In this document: in pieces, positions 35,033 through 43,131 of the stretch
Position numbering within the stretch: the stretch's first letter is position 1
Layout of the letters: every line of letters begins with the position of its first letter
Assembly (NCBI GenBank): GCA_947629745.1
Contig: CANREZ010000005.1
Coordinates: 1 to 51,220, forward strand
Direction: 5' to 3'
Length of the DNA stretch: 51,220 bases
From: an uncultured Clostridia bacterium
GTDB taxonomy: Bacteria; Bacillota; Clostridia; Christensenellales; UBA1242
Made by a program: the position numbers and the translations under genes
The notes under the pieces: model-generated
What the model saw: only the letters and a program-made list of their open reading frames with translations
The model's database searches: none
Told to the model about the DNA's origin: nothing

Positions 35033-35819
35033 GTTGTCTCTTAGATAACGCCTCATATAGGATGATCGATCCTGCCACCCCTACGTTTAGGCTAGTCATA
35101 TCCCCTACCATTGGTATGTAAATATTTTGGTCGGACGAATCTATCAATTCCTTTGTTATGCCATATCTTTCACTACCCACGATGATAGCTACTCTGCCAC
35201 CATATTCTGCTTCATCATAAGATATGCCGTCCAGTGTCTCACACGTGTATATTTTATACTCATTGTCCTTTAGGAACTCTACTGCATCCTTAGGTGCAAG
35301 TATTGTGTGAGGTATCTTTAAGACCATGCCACGGCTAGAGTGTATCACCTTTGGGTTATTGGGTTTAGTCACGACATTGGTACATAGTATTGCATCACAT
35401 CCTACAGCATCAGCACTCCTAAATAAGGTGCCCATATTCCCTGCTATCTCTATCCCGTCACATACGAGAATGAGACTATCGTGTTTTGCCTTAAAATTCT
35501 TAATATCCAGCGGCTCGCATTTTGCTACTACTATTATGCCTTGAGCGTTGTCCTTTTCTGCCATAGATAGGAATACCTTTTTGCTAGCCGAATACACTCT
35601 CTCTGCCATACTACACAATTTATCAAGGAATGTAATAGTTTTAGGCTCGGTCACTAATTCTGGGCAATAACAGACGTATTCTATCCCAACTCTTTCCATG
35701 CACTTTTGCATAAGAATGCCTAAGTCGTCTATCACGTAATATCCTTGTTTGGTATATACTCCTCGCCTGATTGACTTGACGAATTCATGCGACGAGGAAA
35801 TTGCTATTTCGTTTCTCAT
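35013..35819 (-). CDS. SpoU/TrmH-family RNA 2'-O-methyltransferase
   Basis: A 268-residue SPOUT methyltransferase. Motif 1 is GIEIAGNMGTLFRSADAVG (N-x-G-x3-R-S-A), motif 2 is VGSERYGI, and motif 3 is IPMVGDMTSLNVGVAGSIIL. These form the trefoil-knot SAM site. The N-terminal region (residues 1-110) would bind RNA; rRNA or tRNA target unknown. No Shine-Dalgarno is visible; a TATAAT ends six bases before the ATG, so the transcript looks leaderless. The 3' end crosses the tRNA-Lys terminator. Confidence 0.9.
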   Translation of the reverse strand: MRNEIAISSSHEFVKSIRRGVYTKQGYYVIDDLGILMQKCMERVGIEYVCYCPELVTEPKTITFLDKLCSMAERVYSASKKVFLSMAEKDNAQGIIVVAKCEPLDIKNFKAKHDSLILVCDGIEIAGNMGTLFRSADAVGCDAILCTNVVTKPNNPKVIHSSRGMVLKIPHTILAPKDAVEFLKDNEYKIYTCETLDGISYDEAEYGGRVAIIVGSERYGITKELIDSSDQNIYIPMVGDMTSLNVGVAGSIILYEALSKRQQKSTHK

Positions 35820-35825
35820 ACATCA

Positions 35826-35853
35826 ATTATAGCGTAGTTTTTAATGTAAACAA
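35826..35853 (-). promoter_or_regulatory. Promoter giving a leaderless methyltransferase transcript
   Basis: Minus strand: TTGTTT (35853-35848), 16 bases, perfect TATAAT (35831-35826). Six bases then separate it from the ATG at 35819. Confidence 0.6.
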
Positions 35854-35870
35854 ATTGATTTACCCAGGGT

Positions 35871-36638
35871 TTAGAAAATATTTTCGTTGTAGCGCCTGCT
35901 GGTCTCATAGGTCATATGATGAGTTGCCATATTGATAGAATTGCCCACGATTCGCGAAATTTTATTGCTTAGGATATCTATATCTTTTGGGGTCATTATC
36001 ATATCAGGATAATCTTTTACTCCAAATGCGCTCGCATACACCACCATAGGCACGCCTATCACAATAACTGGCACTCCTATAGTGCGGCTACAAATTGTCT
36101 TTTGGTCATTATCCACCCCACCACCAGGCACAATGCCCTCATCGTGTATCTGATAGGACGCGCACAGTCTATTAGGATTATTAGCGCACAGCGAGTCCAC
36201 CATTATAACTAGGTCGATATCTAGCCTATCTACTAATGCGTGCACGAAGTCATACGCAGCAACACCCGTCAGAGCCCGCACCGAAGTTGTAATCGCCGCA
36301 ACGCCTCGCCTGCCATGTTTTGGCACAATATATTTTACTGCATTACTCCCTAGACTATCGCTAGATATATGGCGGTTGCCAAGACCTACAACGAGTATAT
36401 TCTTTGCACATCCAATGAATGAAACAAGGTGTGATGCAATTTTCTCACACAAATATTTTTCGTGAGATTCAATAATAGGTACCTTGCTATCAATTATGCA
36501 GTAGTGATATCCGCTATCTTCATAGCAAGATACTTTTAGGCCAAATTTCCTACATTTATCGGCACTTGTTGTGCATTCTTTCATAGATCTGCCCGATTCT
36601 TGCAGCCTCTCATCAAATAATTCACTACTTCGTCCCAT
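35871..36638 (-). CDS. gpr: Spore germination protease GPR
   Basis: GPR degrades small acid-soluble spore proteins during germination. Recognisable family blocks are VVGLGNRHISSDSLGSNAV, TSVRALTGVAAYDFVHALVD, VDSLCANNPNRLCASYQI followed by HDEGIVPGGGVDN, and GVPVIVIGVPMVV. The conserved Asp residues of its unusual aspartic-type active site lie in SDSLG and HDEG. The start is uncertain: ATG at 36638 gives 255 residues, while an upstream in-frame ATG at 36716 adds 26 residues of poor-looking sequence; neither has a good ribosome site. It is divergent from rpsT, as in other spore formers, but spoIIP does not follow. Confidence 0.88.
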   Translation of the reverse strand: MGRSSELFDERLQESGRSMKECTTSADKCRKFGLKVSCYEDSGYHYCIIDSKVPIIESHEKYLCEKIASHLVSFIGCAKNILVVGLGNRHISSDSLGSNAVKYIVPKHGRRGVAAITTSVRALTGVAAYDFVHALVDRLDIDLVIMVDSLCANNPNRLCASYQIHDEGIVPGGGVDNDQKTICSRTIGVPVIVIGVPMVVYASAFGVKDYPDMIMTPKDIDILSNKISRIVGNSINMATHHMTYETSRRYNENIF

Positions 36639-36701
36639 ATGCCAATTATTGACCAAAATATTTAAAAACAATTTTAATTTAATAAAGTTTGCAAATATTG
36701 C

Positions 36702-36730
36702 TTGCAAATGTGCCATTCTTATGGTAGAAT
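36702..36730 (+). promoter_or_regulatory. Sigma-A promoter of rpsT
   Basis: TTGCAA (36702-36707), exactly 17 bases, TAGAAT (36725-36730). The -35 lies in a TTTGCAAATATTGCTTGCAA repeat pair that could be an operator between gpr and rpsT. Confidence 0.7.
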
Positions 36731-36774
36731 ATCAACGAAAAATAGATATATTTTCATATAAGGAGTACATAAAC

Positions 36775-37425
36775 GTGGCAAACATAAAGTCAGCAAAGAA
36801 GAGAATCAACGTCATAAATAGGAGAACAGCAGAGAATAGACTCATTAAGACTGCCCTTTCGACTGAGATAAAGAAGTATCACAAGGAGCTAGATGCTAAG
36901 GAGTTTGAGAAGGCTTATGCTCATATCCCTGCCCTAGTGACCCAGATCAACGAAGCTTGCAGCCGTGGTGTCATTCATCAGAATAACGCTAGCAGGAAAG
37001 TTGCAAAATTGTATCTATCATACAACCGTGCAGCAAAGGGTGTTGATTATGCCCCAGAGGTAAAGGTTGAGCCAAAGGCAGAAGTTGAAGTCAAGGCCGA
37101 GCCAAAGAGTGAGAAAGAGACTGCCAAGAAACCTGCAAAGAAAGCTACCAAGGAAGTAGAGGCAAAGACAGAAGAAACCAAGAAAGCACCTGCTAAGAAG
37201 GCTGCAAAAGCTGCCCCAAAGAAGGAAGCAAAGGCAGAGGAAAAGAAAGCAGCAAAGTCCGCTCCAAAAGCTAAGGCTGCTCCAAAGAAGGAAGCTGCTC
37301 CAAAAGCTAAAGCAGAGACCAAGACTGCCCCAAAGGCAAAAGCTGAAACCAAAGCAAAAGCTGAGCCAAAAGCAACACCTAAGGCAAAGACCGCAAAGAC
37401 AACCGCAAAGAAAGCAAGCAAATAA
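36775..37425 (+). CDS. rpsT: 30S ribosomal protein S20 with a long Lys/Ala-rich C-terminal tail
   Basis: A 216-residue protein with a GTG start (36775) and AAGGAG nine bases upstream; the longer reading from 36571 is not real. Residues 2-89 are an ordinary S20 (ANIKSAKKRINVINRRTAEN through VIHQNNASRKVAKLY). Normal S20 ends near residue 88. Here about 127 further residues of Lys, Ala, Pro and Glu follow, with histone H1-like repeats (KKAP, PKAKAE, AAPKK). There is no frameshift: the tail is in frame and ends just before a strong terminator. S20 binds 16S rRNA in the 30S body; the tail's role is unknown. Confidence 0.95.
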   Translation: MANIKSAKKRINVINRRTAENRLIKTALSTEIKKYHKELDAKEFEKAYAHIPALVTQINEACSRGVIHQNNASRKVAKLYLSYNRAAKGVDYAPEVKVEPKAEVEVKAEPKSEKETAKKPAKKATKEVEAKTEETKKAPAKKAAKAAPKKEAKAEEKKAAKSAPKAKAAPKKEAAPKAKAETKTAPKAKAETKAKAEPKATPKAKTAKTTAKKASK

Positions 37426-37450
37426 GATTGTACAAACAACTTTTGATAAA

Positions 37451-37482
37451 AAAACACGAGCAAATTTTGCCCGTGTTTTTTG
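37451..37482 (+). terminator. Terminator of rpsT
   Basis: Stem AAACACGaGCAAA / TTTGCcCGTGTTT with one mismatch, then a T-rich run. Confidence 0.9.
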
Positions 37483-37542
37483 TTATATAAATAAAATTTA
37501 TAATGGATACAAAGCACGAACCTAAGTGGGTCCGTAAGCCGG

Positions 37543-37600
37543 CTCAATCCCCTCAGTCTGCACATTCGTGCATCCAGCTCCCCTTACTAAAAGGGAGCCT
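37543..37600 (+). repeat. Palindromic repeat unit, left copy
   Basis: CTCAATCCCCTCAG, then the hairpin TGCAC-attc-GTGCA, then CAGCTCCCCTTACT and GGGAGCC. The unit is far richer in G+C than its surroundings, and an inverted copy lies 160 bases away. Confidence 0.85.
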
Positions 37601-37760
37601 TTATGCGGTCGTGATTAAGTGCAAAAATACCAAACTAAAAACATAAAGATATTATATTTAAAGATTTTTTATTATTAATAAATAGAATGAACAAATCGGT
37701 TGTAATTATATTTTTTTATTTAATAATTAATTTTTTTCTATTTATTTTCAACCTTATTTA

Positions 37761-37812
37761 GGCGCCCCGTAGTAGGGGGAGCTGATTGCGTATGCAATCT
37801 GAGGGGATTGAG
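37761..37812 (-). repeat. Palindromic repeat unit, inverted right copy
   Basis: GGGGAGCTG, hairpin ATTGC-gta-tGCAAT, then CTGAGGGGATTGAG: the reverse complement of the left unit's 14-mer and 9-mer. The hairpin sequence differs but pairing is kept. Confidence 0.85.
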
Positions 37813-37867
37813 CAAACTTTTTTGCCTACTTTAATTCCAACTCCTCTGCCCCTCTTTGTTTAATTCA

Positions 37868-37876
37868 TTATCCACA
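37868..37876 (+). other. Perfect DnaA-box 9-mer
   Basis: TTATCCACA, the consensus DnaA-binding sequence. Isolated here; function unproven. Confidence 0.4.
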
Positions 37877-37912
37877 TAAAAAAGAACTCTCATATTTTGA
37901 GAGTTCTTTTTT
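37875..37912 (-). terminator. Terminator of the 38.05-39.15 kb gene pair
   Basis: Perfect 12-bp stem AAAGAACTCTCA / TGAGAGTTCTTT (37881-37909), flanked by A and T runs. It can work in both directions. Confidence 0.9.
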
Positions 37913-38049
37913 ATATTTATTATTCTTATTTATTGTTTGTTGTTTTAAGTTATTTATTATCTACTGTTATATTTATTATCTGTTATTTTATATTAGCTAT
38001 TATCTATTGTTTTATTTATATTGTTTTATTTTTTCCTACTACTCTAGCC

Positions 38050-38283
38050 TTATTTCTTCCCGTTACATTCGCCCAGTTTGTCAAACTCCTCAGCTATTCT
38101 CATAATCTCTTTCTGGTCAGTTAGGAAGTGGACTTTGTTATTTTCGACGTACGCCATCTCTAGGTCCATTGTTTTAATATCATAGAGTACTAGATATTCT
38201 AGATTCTTTGGGCCTAACTTTGCTGTGCGCTGCACAGTATAGTAGTTACCTTCTTTTGTCTTAATTACATCATTTATTTCCAT
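38050..38283 (-). CDS. Small protein of unknown function, 77 aa
   Basis: It begins MEINDVIKTKEGNYYTVQRT. It looks like a small beta-barrel (five strands) followed by an amphipathic helix (EIMRIAEEFDKLG). No family is recognised with confidence. It starts 14 bases after the 283-aa gene, with GAGGAG upstream, so the two are likely co-transcribed. A terminator lies about 140 bases downstream. Confidence 0.75.
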   Translation of the reverse strand: MEINDVIKTKEGNYYTVQRTAKLGPKNLEYLVLYDIKTMDLEMAYVENNKVHFLTDQKEIMRIAEEFDKLGECNGKK

Positions 38284-38297
38284 TTTTATTCTCTCCT

Positions 38298-39149
38298 CTA
38301 TTCTCTCTCCGATTCTTCCTCAACCTCAAGTCTTGATATCTCTGCTATGATTTCATCAAAGCAATGAGCATAAGCGGATTCTATCTCGCCTCTGCGCTCA
38401 GCTTTTCTTTCCTTATTAATATTTATAGTAGGAATCACACCTTGTGCAACAGTAAATATTATTGCAATCAATTCAGCAATTCCTGCAAGCCCCAATAGTC
38501 CAAAAGCTGATTCACGGCTTAGCAGTGTATCCCCTAATACTAATGTAGGAAGGGACATCATGAAGAATACAGCTGCGAGTGCTTGTGGCAATACGATATT
38601 GTCTTTGTTAAAATATGTCTGCATCTTTTCTTTGGACAATGCGTTTAATTGTGCCAGCCCGCTATCTGCATTCCTAAGCAAGTTGTCTATTGCGCGTCTC
38701 ACGATAATACTATCGTGACAGCTTAGCACTTGCTCAATTTCCTCAGTTGCTTCCCTATGGCGGTCCTTGCCAATATTCTTAGCACTAAACGCACCTTTCA
38801 CGCTCCTAAGTGCGAGCTCCCTTGACAGGCGATTTAAATAGTATATTTCTTTAGCAATCATAATTAATATTATACTATTAGCACTATCCTCAATATCCTC
38901 GTTCCTATATTGGCCACGATTTATGCAATCCTCTATTTCCTCAGCTAGCAGACTTACTGGGTCGCGGTCCTTTATGCTATCAAAAACTTTCCAGACCTCG
39001 GCACTTTTCTCATTCTCTTTGAAATCATCTTTTTGCATGGATCTAGCCTGTTCACTGATAAGTCCACACCTTGCGTCCTTAAATTTCCCAGCTAGTTTAA
39101 CACCAAGTGGCAGACCCTTGATAATTTCCTCAATACGCTCTCTATTCAT
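38298..39149 (-). CDS. Membrane protein of unknown function, 283 aa
   Basis: The N-terminal 175 residues are soluble, helical and highly charged. Two hydrophobic segments follow, at about 188-205 and 213-238, and then a charged helical C-terminus. No motif is recognised. The strong GAGGGG ribosome site fixes the ATG. It heads a two-gene unit with the 77-aa protein, between holA and rpsT where Bacillus has small unknown genes. Confidence 0.75.
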   Translation of the reverse strand: MNRERIEEIIKGLPLGVKLAGKFKDARCGLISEQARSMQKDDFKENEKSAEVWKVFDSIKDRDPVSLLAEEIEDCINRGQYRNEDIEDSANSIILIMIAKEIYYLNRLSRELALRSVKGAFSAKNIGKDRHREATEEIEQVLSCHDSIIVRRAIDNLLRNADSGLAQLNALSKEKMQTYFNKDNIVLPQALAAVFFMMSLPTLVLGDTLLSRESAFGLLGLAGIAELIAIIFTVAQGVIPTININKERKAERRGEIESAYAHCFDEIIAEISRLEVEEESERE

Positions 39150-39216
39150 AATCCCCTCATGTTTTAATAATTATATCATAACTATACTAAAAGTCAATAC
39201 CTAGTAATACTCGGAT

Positions 39217-40179
39217 CTATCCCCTATTATTTAGGATAAATAGCGTGATATAATCGAGGGCATTATCTTGTGAAATCATGCTAAGCTTCACTTGTTCGTC
39301 AAGTCTTGCGCACTCCTCTAACACGGCCTTTAGAGTGCTAGTCTTAAACAATTTTGCCTGTTCCAGTGACTTCTTTACCGCAAATTCCTTCACCTGCAAC
39401 ATATCGGCAAGAGTTTGCGTGCTAGATTTTGATATTTTCGCATAAAATAGTCGTCTAAAATGATTGTAAATTAGGTACATGAGGTTATTATTTTTCTTCG
39501 ACCTAAATGATTCTAGCACGCTATATGCTTTCATAGCATCACCTTTGGCTAGGGCCTCAGTGAACTCGAATATACTATACTCCTCGCATTTTGTTACAAT
39601 CTCGTCGATATCACTCTCATTAATCTCTACCCTGCTTCCTACTAGGGCTATAACCTTCTTTAACTCAATAGTGATCTTGGACATATCATACAGGCAATAC
39701 TCTTGCACCTTCCTTAGTGCAGAAGATGATATTGTCTTGCCACAAGCATTTAGGTCATGGATGATGAACCTAGATATGATGTCGCTCGAGAGTTTGTTGC
39801 AATCGACTACTTCAAAATATTTTAAAATTTTGTCATAACCACTCTTGTCCATGCCAGCGTCTATCACAAATATTGTCTCGCGGGCGTCTACCTCGAGCGC
39901 TGGGATAATCTCTTTTTGGATAGAATCTTTTATAGTGCCGGACAATTTGAATATGCGCTTTGGTGAGAAAAATGGTGCGAGCATCAAATTTTCGTTAATC
40001 TTCTTAGCATCAGCGTCATTTGCGTCCATCTTAGTCTCATTCATGCTAGGCTCGACCATTCCGCTAGCCCGAAGTATTAGAGTGTACGCATAGTCTAGTA
40101 GATAACTATCGTTGCCAAAGAGTATGTAGTTTTGCGCTAACTTGCTACTTAGACTGCGCTTTAGTTCCTCAAATTTCAT
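39217..40179 (-). CDS. holA: DNA polymerase III subunit delta
   Basis: A 320-residue clamp-loader subunit that opens the beta clamp. It starts with the typical NYILFGNDSYLLDYAY beta-strand and turn of HolA (YqeN). The central ISRFIIHDLNACGKTISSSAL and the C-terminal collar helices (LMYLIYNHFRRLFYAK) match the family layout. It overlaps the comEC stop by 11 bases, with GGAGGTGG upstream, the conserved comEC-holA-rpsT order. Confidence 0.92.
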   Translation of the reverse strand: MKFEELKRSLSSKLAQNYILFGNDSYLLDYAYTLILRASGMVEPSMNETKMDANDADAKKINENLMLAPFFSPKRIFKLSGTIKDSIQKEIIPALEVDARETIFVIDAGMDKSGYDKILKYFEVVDCNKLSSDIISRFIIHDLNACGKTISSSALRKVQEYCLYDMSKITIELKKVIALVGSRVEINESDIDEIVTKCEEYSIFEFTEALAKGDAMKAYSVLESFRSKKNNNLMYLIYNHFRRLFYAKISKSSTQTLADMLQVKEFAVKKSLEQAKLFKTSTLKAVLEECARLDEQVKLSMISQDNALDYITLFILNNRG

Positions 40180-42298
40180 TTAATGCCACCTCCAAATAAT
40201 CTACTGCCTCACTCCTTATCTCTAGCGGGACAAACACTTTGTTATTGTACTTGATCTCCATAGTACTAAGGCAGATCACACAATCACTGCTATCCCCTGC
40301 AAAACTAGATGTGGAAAGTGATACAATAACATAATTATAATGAGTTTTTGCGACCTCGTCCAGTTTTAGAGCACTAATACTATCAGATACTATCAAATAT
40401 TTCTCTCCACGGAATGTCAACTCTACACCTTTGTCGTTAAACTTCAAGTAGTCGGACTCGCTACTCACATTCGCATTCGCTATATGGTCAAAGTCAATTG
40501 GTCCAGCTATATAACAATTTTCTGCGAAGAAATATTTGGCAAGGCTATATAGTTTGCCGCTATCTCCGTCATAATCTAGCACTATTATGTCGTCCACATC
40601 ATTTATCCTAAAGTGCCTTGATATAAGCTCGGTGTCAACGCCACTCATATCAGTCACAACCATTGTATACCGATAGTTTTGCTCCATAATTATGGCATCA
40701 GGTGTTATCACCAGTCTATCTATCCCACTAAATTTTGTGGAATAACTGAGCGTGACCTCGACGGTAAATACCGCAATAAGTATGGTGATTAGTACAGTTT
40801 TGATAGACACATCTACCATGAGATATTTTGCAATTATCATCACAAACAGTATGGATATATAGGATAATGCCGTCATTTTCTTTGCTGGAATGATTAGGAA
40901 TTCTAATTTTGAGAGTGGATATATCATCCAATTTATGCCACACATGATGTAATATGGCAGATATAATACATACTCAAAGAATGGCACTACCAAGGCTATG
41001 AGTAATGTAATAAGCAGTACAACATAGAAGAATGTAAATAGCGGGATAGCGAATATATTAGCAAACACTGATACAAAACTGATACTGTCGAATGTGAGCG
41101 TCATTCCTGGGAATAATCCCACTGTCACACCAATGCTAAGGGAGAGGGAACTAGCAAGCCACTTAGGACATTTTGCCCAAAGTAAAGCCCTCTCAATATA
41201 TCCACTCAGTGTCACAATCGATATGACGCACATGAAACTTAGCTGGAAACCTAGGTCAAATAATCTGAATGGATTAAATAGCAATATTATTAGTCCTGCC
41301 AGGCTAAATGAAGATAATATATCGCTCATACGCCCAAATAAGTCCGTGCCAGCCATGAGTATCATAGACATTAACCCTGCACGCACACATGATGGCTCAA
41401 AGTTACATAGCGTGCAATATAGTATTAGTACCACTCCAACCGCAGCAAAGCGGATGTATTTATTGCAACGAATTTTCTTCAGAATATAATTTATAGCAAG
41501 CACAAAGACCGAGGTATTAAGACCCGAGACCGCAAGGATATGCACTAATCCCGTTGCAGTGTACACGTCAAAGTATTCTTGCCTAATATTATCCTGGTCA
41601 CCAAATATGAGTGCCATCTCCACCGACACTACATCCCTATCGTCTATCACGCTAGATAGTTTGTCATAGACCAATTTGTAAGTCATGTGGCTGAAGCTAT
41701 CTTTAGTGCCAATGGCCTCTACCGCTCCAAGCGGTGTAGCGTAGTAACCTATCCTATCTGCAATAGACCCAAAGAATCTATCACTGATCCCAATTTTTGA
41801 TAACATTCCACGAAACTGCACAATAGTGCCAAGAGTGCGATTATCCCCTATCAGCATACTGCCGTCATCATATACTCGTGCGTGATAAGACAAGTTCTTT
41901 GTCTCATCACCATCACTTACCACTATCTCGTCTAATTCAAAATACTCACCTGATTGCTTGGTAACTCGACCCACGATAGTGGTGTCTTCATAGTCAGTGC
42001 AAGCAGCATTGTACATGTATATCCTAAGGCTCATATAACCGCCACCAAGAAGTAGTGATATTATAAATAATATGGCAAAAAGCATATACTTTTTGGCATG
42101 AGTATTCCTACATATGGCACAAACTATGATTATTATTGAGTATGCTGTAAGCATTCCCACACCTACCATTATCGCTATATCGTTGAAGCTATAGTCGCTG
42201 TAGAGGCGGGTGACAAAAAGTATTCCTAGCATGAGACCTAGGAATAACACAAATATGTATCTGATATTAATTATCCTCTTTTGTACATCAGTATCCAT
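40169..42298 (-). CDS. comEC: ComEC/Rec2-family competence membrane protein with divergent C-terminal domain
   Basis: A 709-residue protein with many membrane segments. The competence domain contains GLVHILAVSGLNTSVFVLA, the family block HLLAISGLHV, and FEPSCVRAGLMS. The N-terminal part has the OB-like DUF4131 region (IVGRVTKQSGEYFEL). ComEC forms the DNA-uptake channel. The last 170 residues align in position with the MBL domain of other ComEC proteins but have no H-x-H-x-D-H motif, so hydrolysis is unlikely. The start at ATG 42298 is preferred over the TTG 18 bases upstream; the ribosome site is poor. Confidence 0.88.
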   Translation of the reverse strand: MDTDVQKRIINIRYIFVLFLGLMLGILFVTRLYSDYSFNDIAIMVGVGMLTAYSIIIIVCAICRNTHAKKYMLFAILFIISLLLGGGYMSLRIYMYNAACTDYEDTTIVGRVTKQSGEYFELDEIVVSDGDETKNLSYHARVYDDGSMLIGDNRTLGTIVQFRGMLSKIGISDRFFGSIADRIGYYATPLGAVEAIGTKDSFSHMTYKLVYDKLSSVIDDRDVVSVEMALIFGDQDNIRQEYFDVYTATGLVHILAVSGLNTSVFVLAINYILKKIRCNKYIRFAAVGVVLILYCTLCNFEPSCVRAGLMSMILMAGTDLFGRMSDILSSFSLAGLIILLFNPFRLFDLGFQLSFMCVISIVTLSGYIERALLWAKCPKWLASSLSLSIGVTVGLFPGMTLTFDSISFVSVFANIFAIPLFTFFYVVLLITLLIALVVPFFEYVLYLPYYIMCGINWMIYPLSKLEFLIIPAKKMTALSYISILFVMIIAKYLMVDVSIKTVLITILIAVFTVEVTLSYSTKFSGIDRLVITPDAIIMEQNYRYTMVVTDMSGVDTELISRHFRINDVDDIIVLDYDGDSGKLYSLAKYFFAENCYIAGPIDFDHIANANVSSESDYLKFNDKGVELTFRGEKYLIVSDSISALKLDEVAKTHYNYVIVSLSTSSFAGDSSDCVICLSTMEIKYNNKVFVPLEIRSEAVDYLEVALNEI

Positions 42299-42336
42299 AT
42301 ATACATATGATACCAAAATTATAATAATATGTCATT

Positions 42337-43131
42337 TCATTTTGTGAATTTTGATAACAACTCATCCGTACTTTTTATCTTTACCACTTTGCCGCTGCTA
42401 TCTAGAAATTTAAAGACAGTGTACACACTGCTATCGATATATTTGTAGAGTGTATACTCAGGCGTATCGTATGGCACAATTATTGTGCGCTCCTCGCGTG
42501 GGATATTGCCTCTTTCAGTTAGTCTATTAGCACGGCTATAATATTTCTCATTCCCCTCACTTAAGATCGATGAGGCAAGGAAACAGGCTACGAATAGATA
42601 AGTAGGATTGGCTGTGCGTGTCAGCGAATATAGGAATAATCCTGCAAAGAGGATGACGAGGATTATGCATATGATATTCATCACACGCTTTACCTTAGCA
42701 CTTGAATTAAAGAATACATTAACTAATGCTCTGCCACCGTCTAGTGGAAGGATTGGCAGTAGATTGAAAAGTGCAAGGACTATATTCACATCGACGAAAT
42801 TTTTCGTATAGGCATACATACTAGGATACATCCACCATATGCACACACTTATCATCACGATTAGGATATTGCACACTGGGCCAGCCAGAGCGATTGCCAC
42901 CTCATGTGATGGGCTGATATACTCCCCTCTAGCATCAATGCTCACCCCGTACGGCATGAATAATACGTTAGTTAGATTGTGATGCAGGAGCCGCGCAACA
43001 AGCAGGTGGGATAGTTCGTGCAAAATTAGTGCTAGAATGTATGTGAGATATATCTGCCACATCCCAAAGTATATCATGCAGAATGAGAATATGATAAATA
43101 TCGGGTGGAAGTAAAATTTTATGATACCCAT
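42337..43131 (-). CDS. spoIVFB: Stage IV sporulation protein FB, site-2-type membrane metalloprotease
   Basis: A 264-residue M50 intramembrane protease. The zinc motif is H38-E-L-S-H42 in ALILHELSHLLVARLL, and the second site is D131 in NLLPILPLDGGRAL. Several hydrophobic helices surround them, and a short C-terminal CBS-like region follows. In Bacillus it cleaves pro-sigma-K in the outer forespore membrane. It overlaps the spoIVFA gene by 13 bases. Confidence 0.93.
   Translation of the reverse strand: MGIIKFYFHPIFIIFSFCMIYFGMWQIYLTYILALILHELSHLLVARLLHHNLTNVLFMPYGVSIDARGEYISPSHEVAIALAGPVCNILIVMISVCIWWMYPSMYAYTKNFVDVNIVLALFNLLPILPLDGGRALVNVFFNSSAKVKRVMNIICIILVILFAGLFLYSLTRTANPTYLFVACFLASSILSEGNEKYYSRANRLTERGNIPREERTIIVPYDTPEYTLYKYIDSSVYTVFKFLDSSGKVVKIKSTDELLSKFTK

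Larger units (their letters stand above)
37426..38049. other. 624-base intergenic region after rpsT
   Basis: Contents from left to right: the rpsT terminator; a GC-rich palindromic repeat (37543-37600); about 160 bases of AT-rich sequence; an inverted copy of the repeat (37761-37812); a DnaA-box 9-mer (37868-37876); a bidirectional terminator (37881-37909); and T-rich sequence (37912-38045) with repeated TTATTATCT-like units. No gene is visible. Confidence 0.8.

Noticed and set aside
36571..36774. N-terminal extension of rpsT to 284 residues.
   Set aside because: S20 starts canonically at the GTG with AAGGAG upstream; the extension is antisense to gpr and contains the rpsT promoter.
37047..37565. 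172-aa minus-strand ORF rich in Ala/Phe opposite the rpsT tail.
   Set aside because: Its composition is the mirror of the Lys/Ala codons of the tail, and it crosses a terminator and a palindromic repeat. It is a shadow frame.
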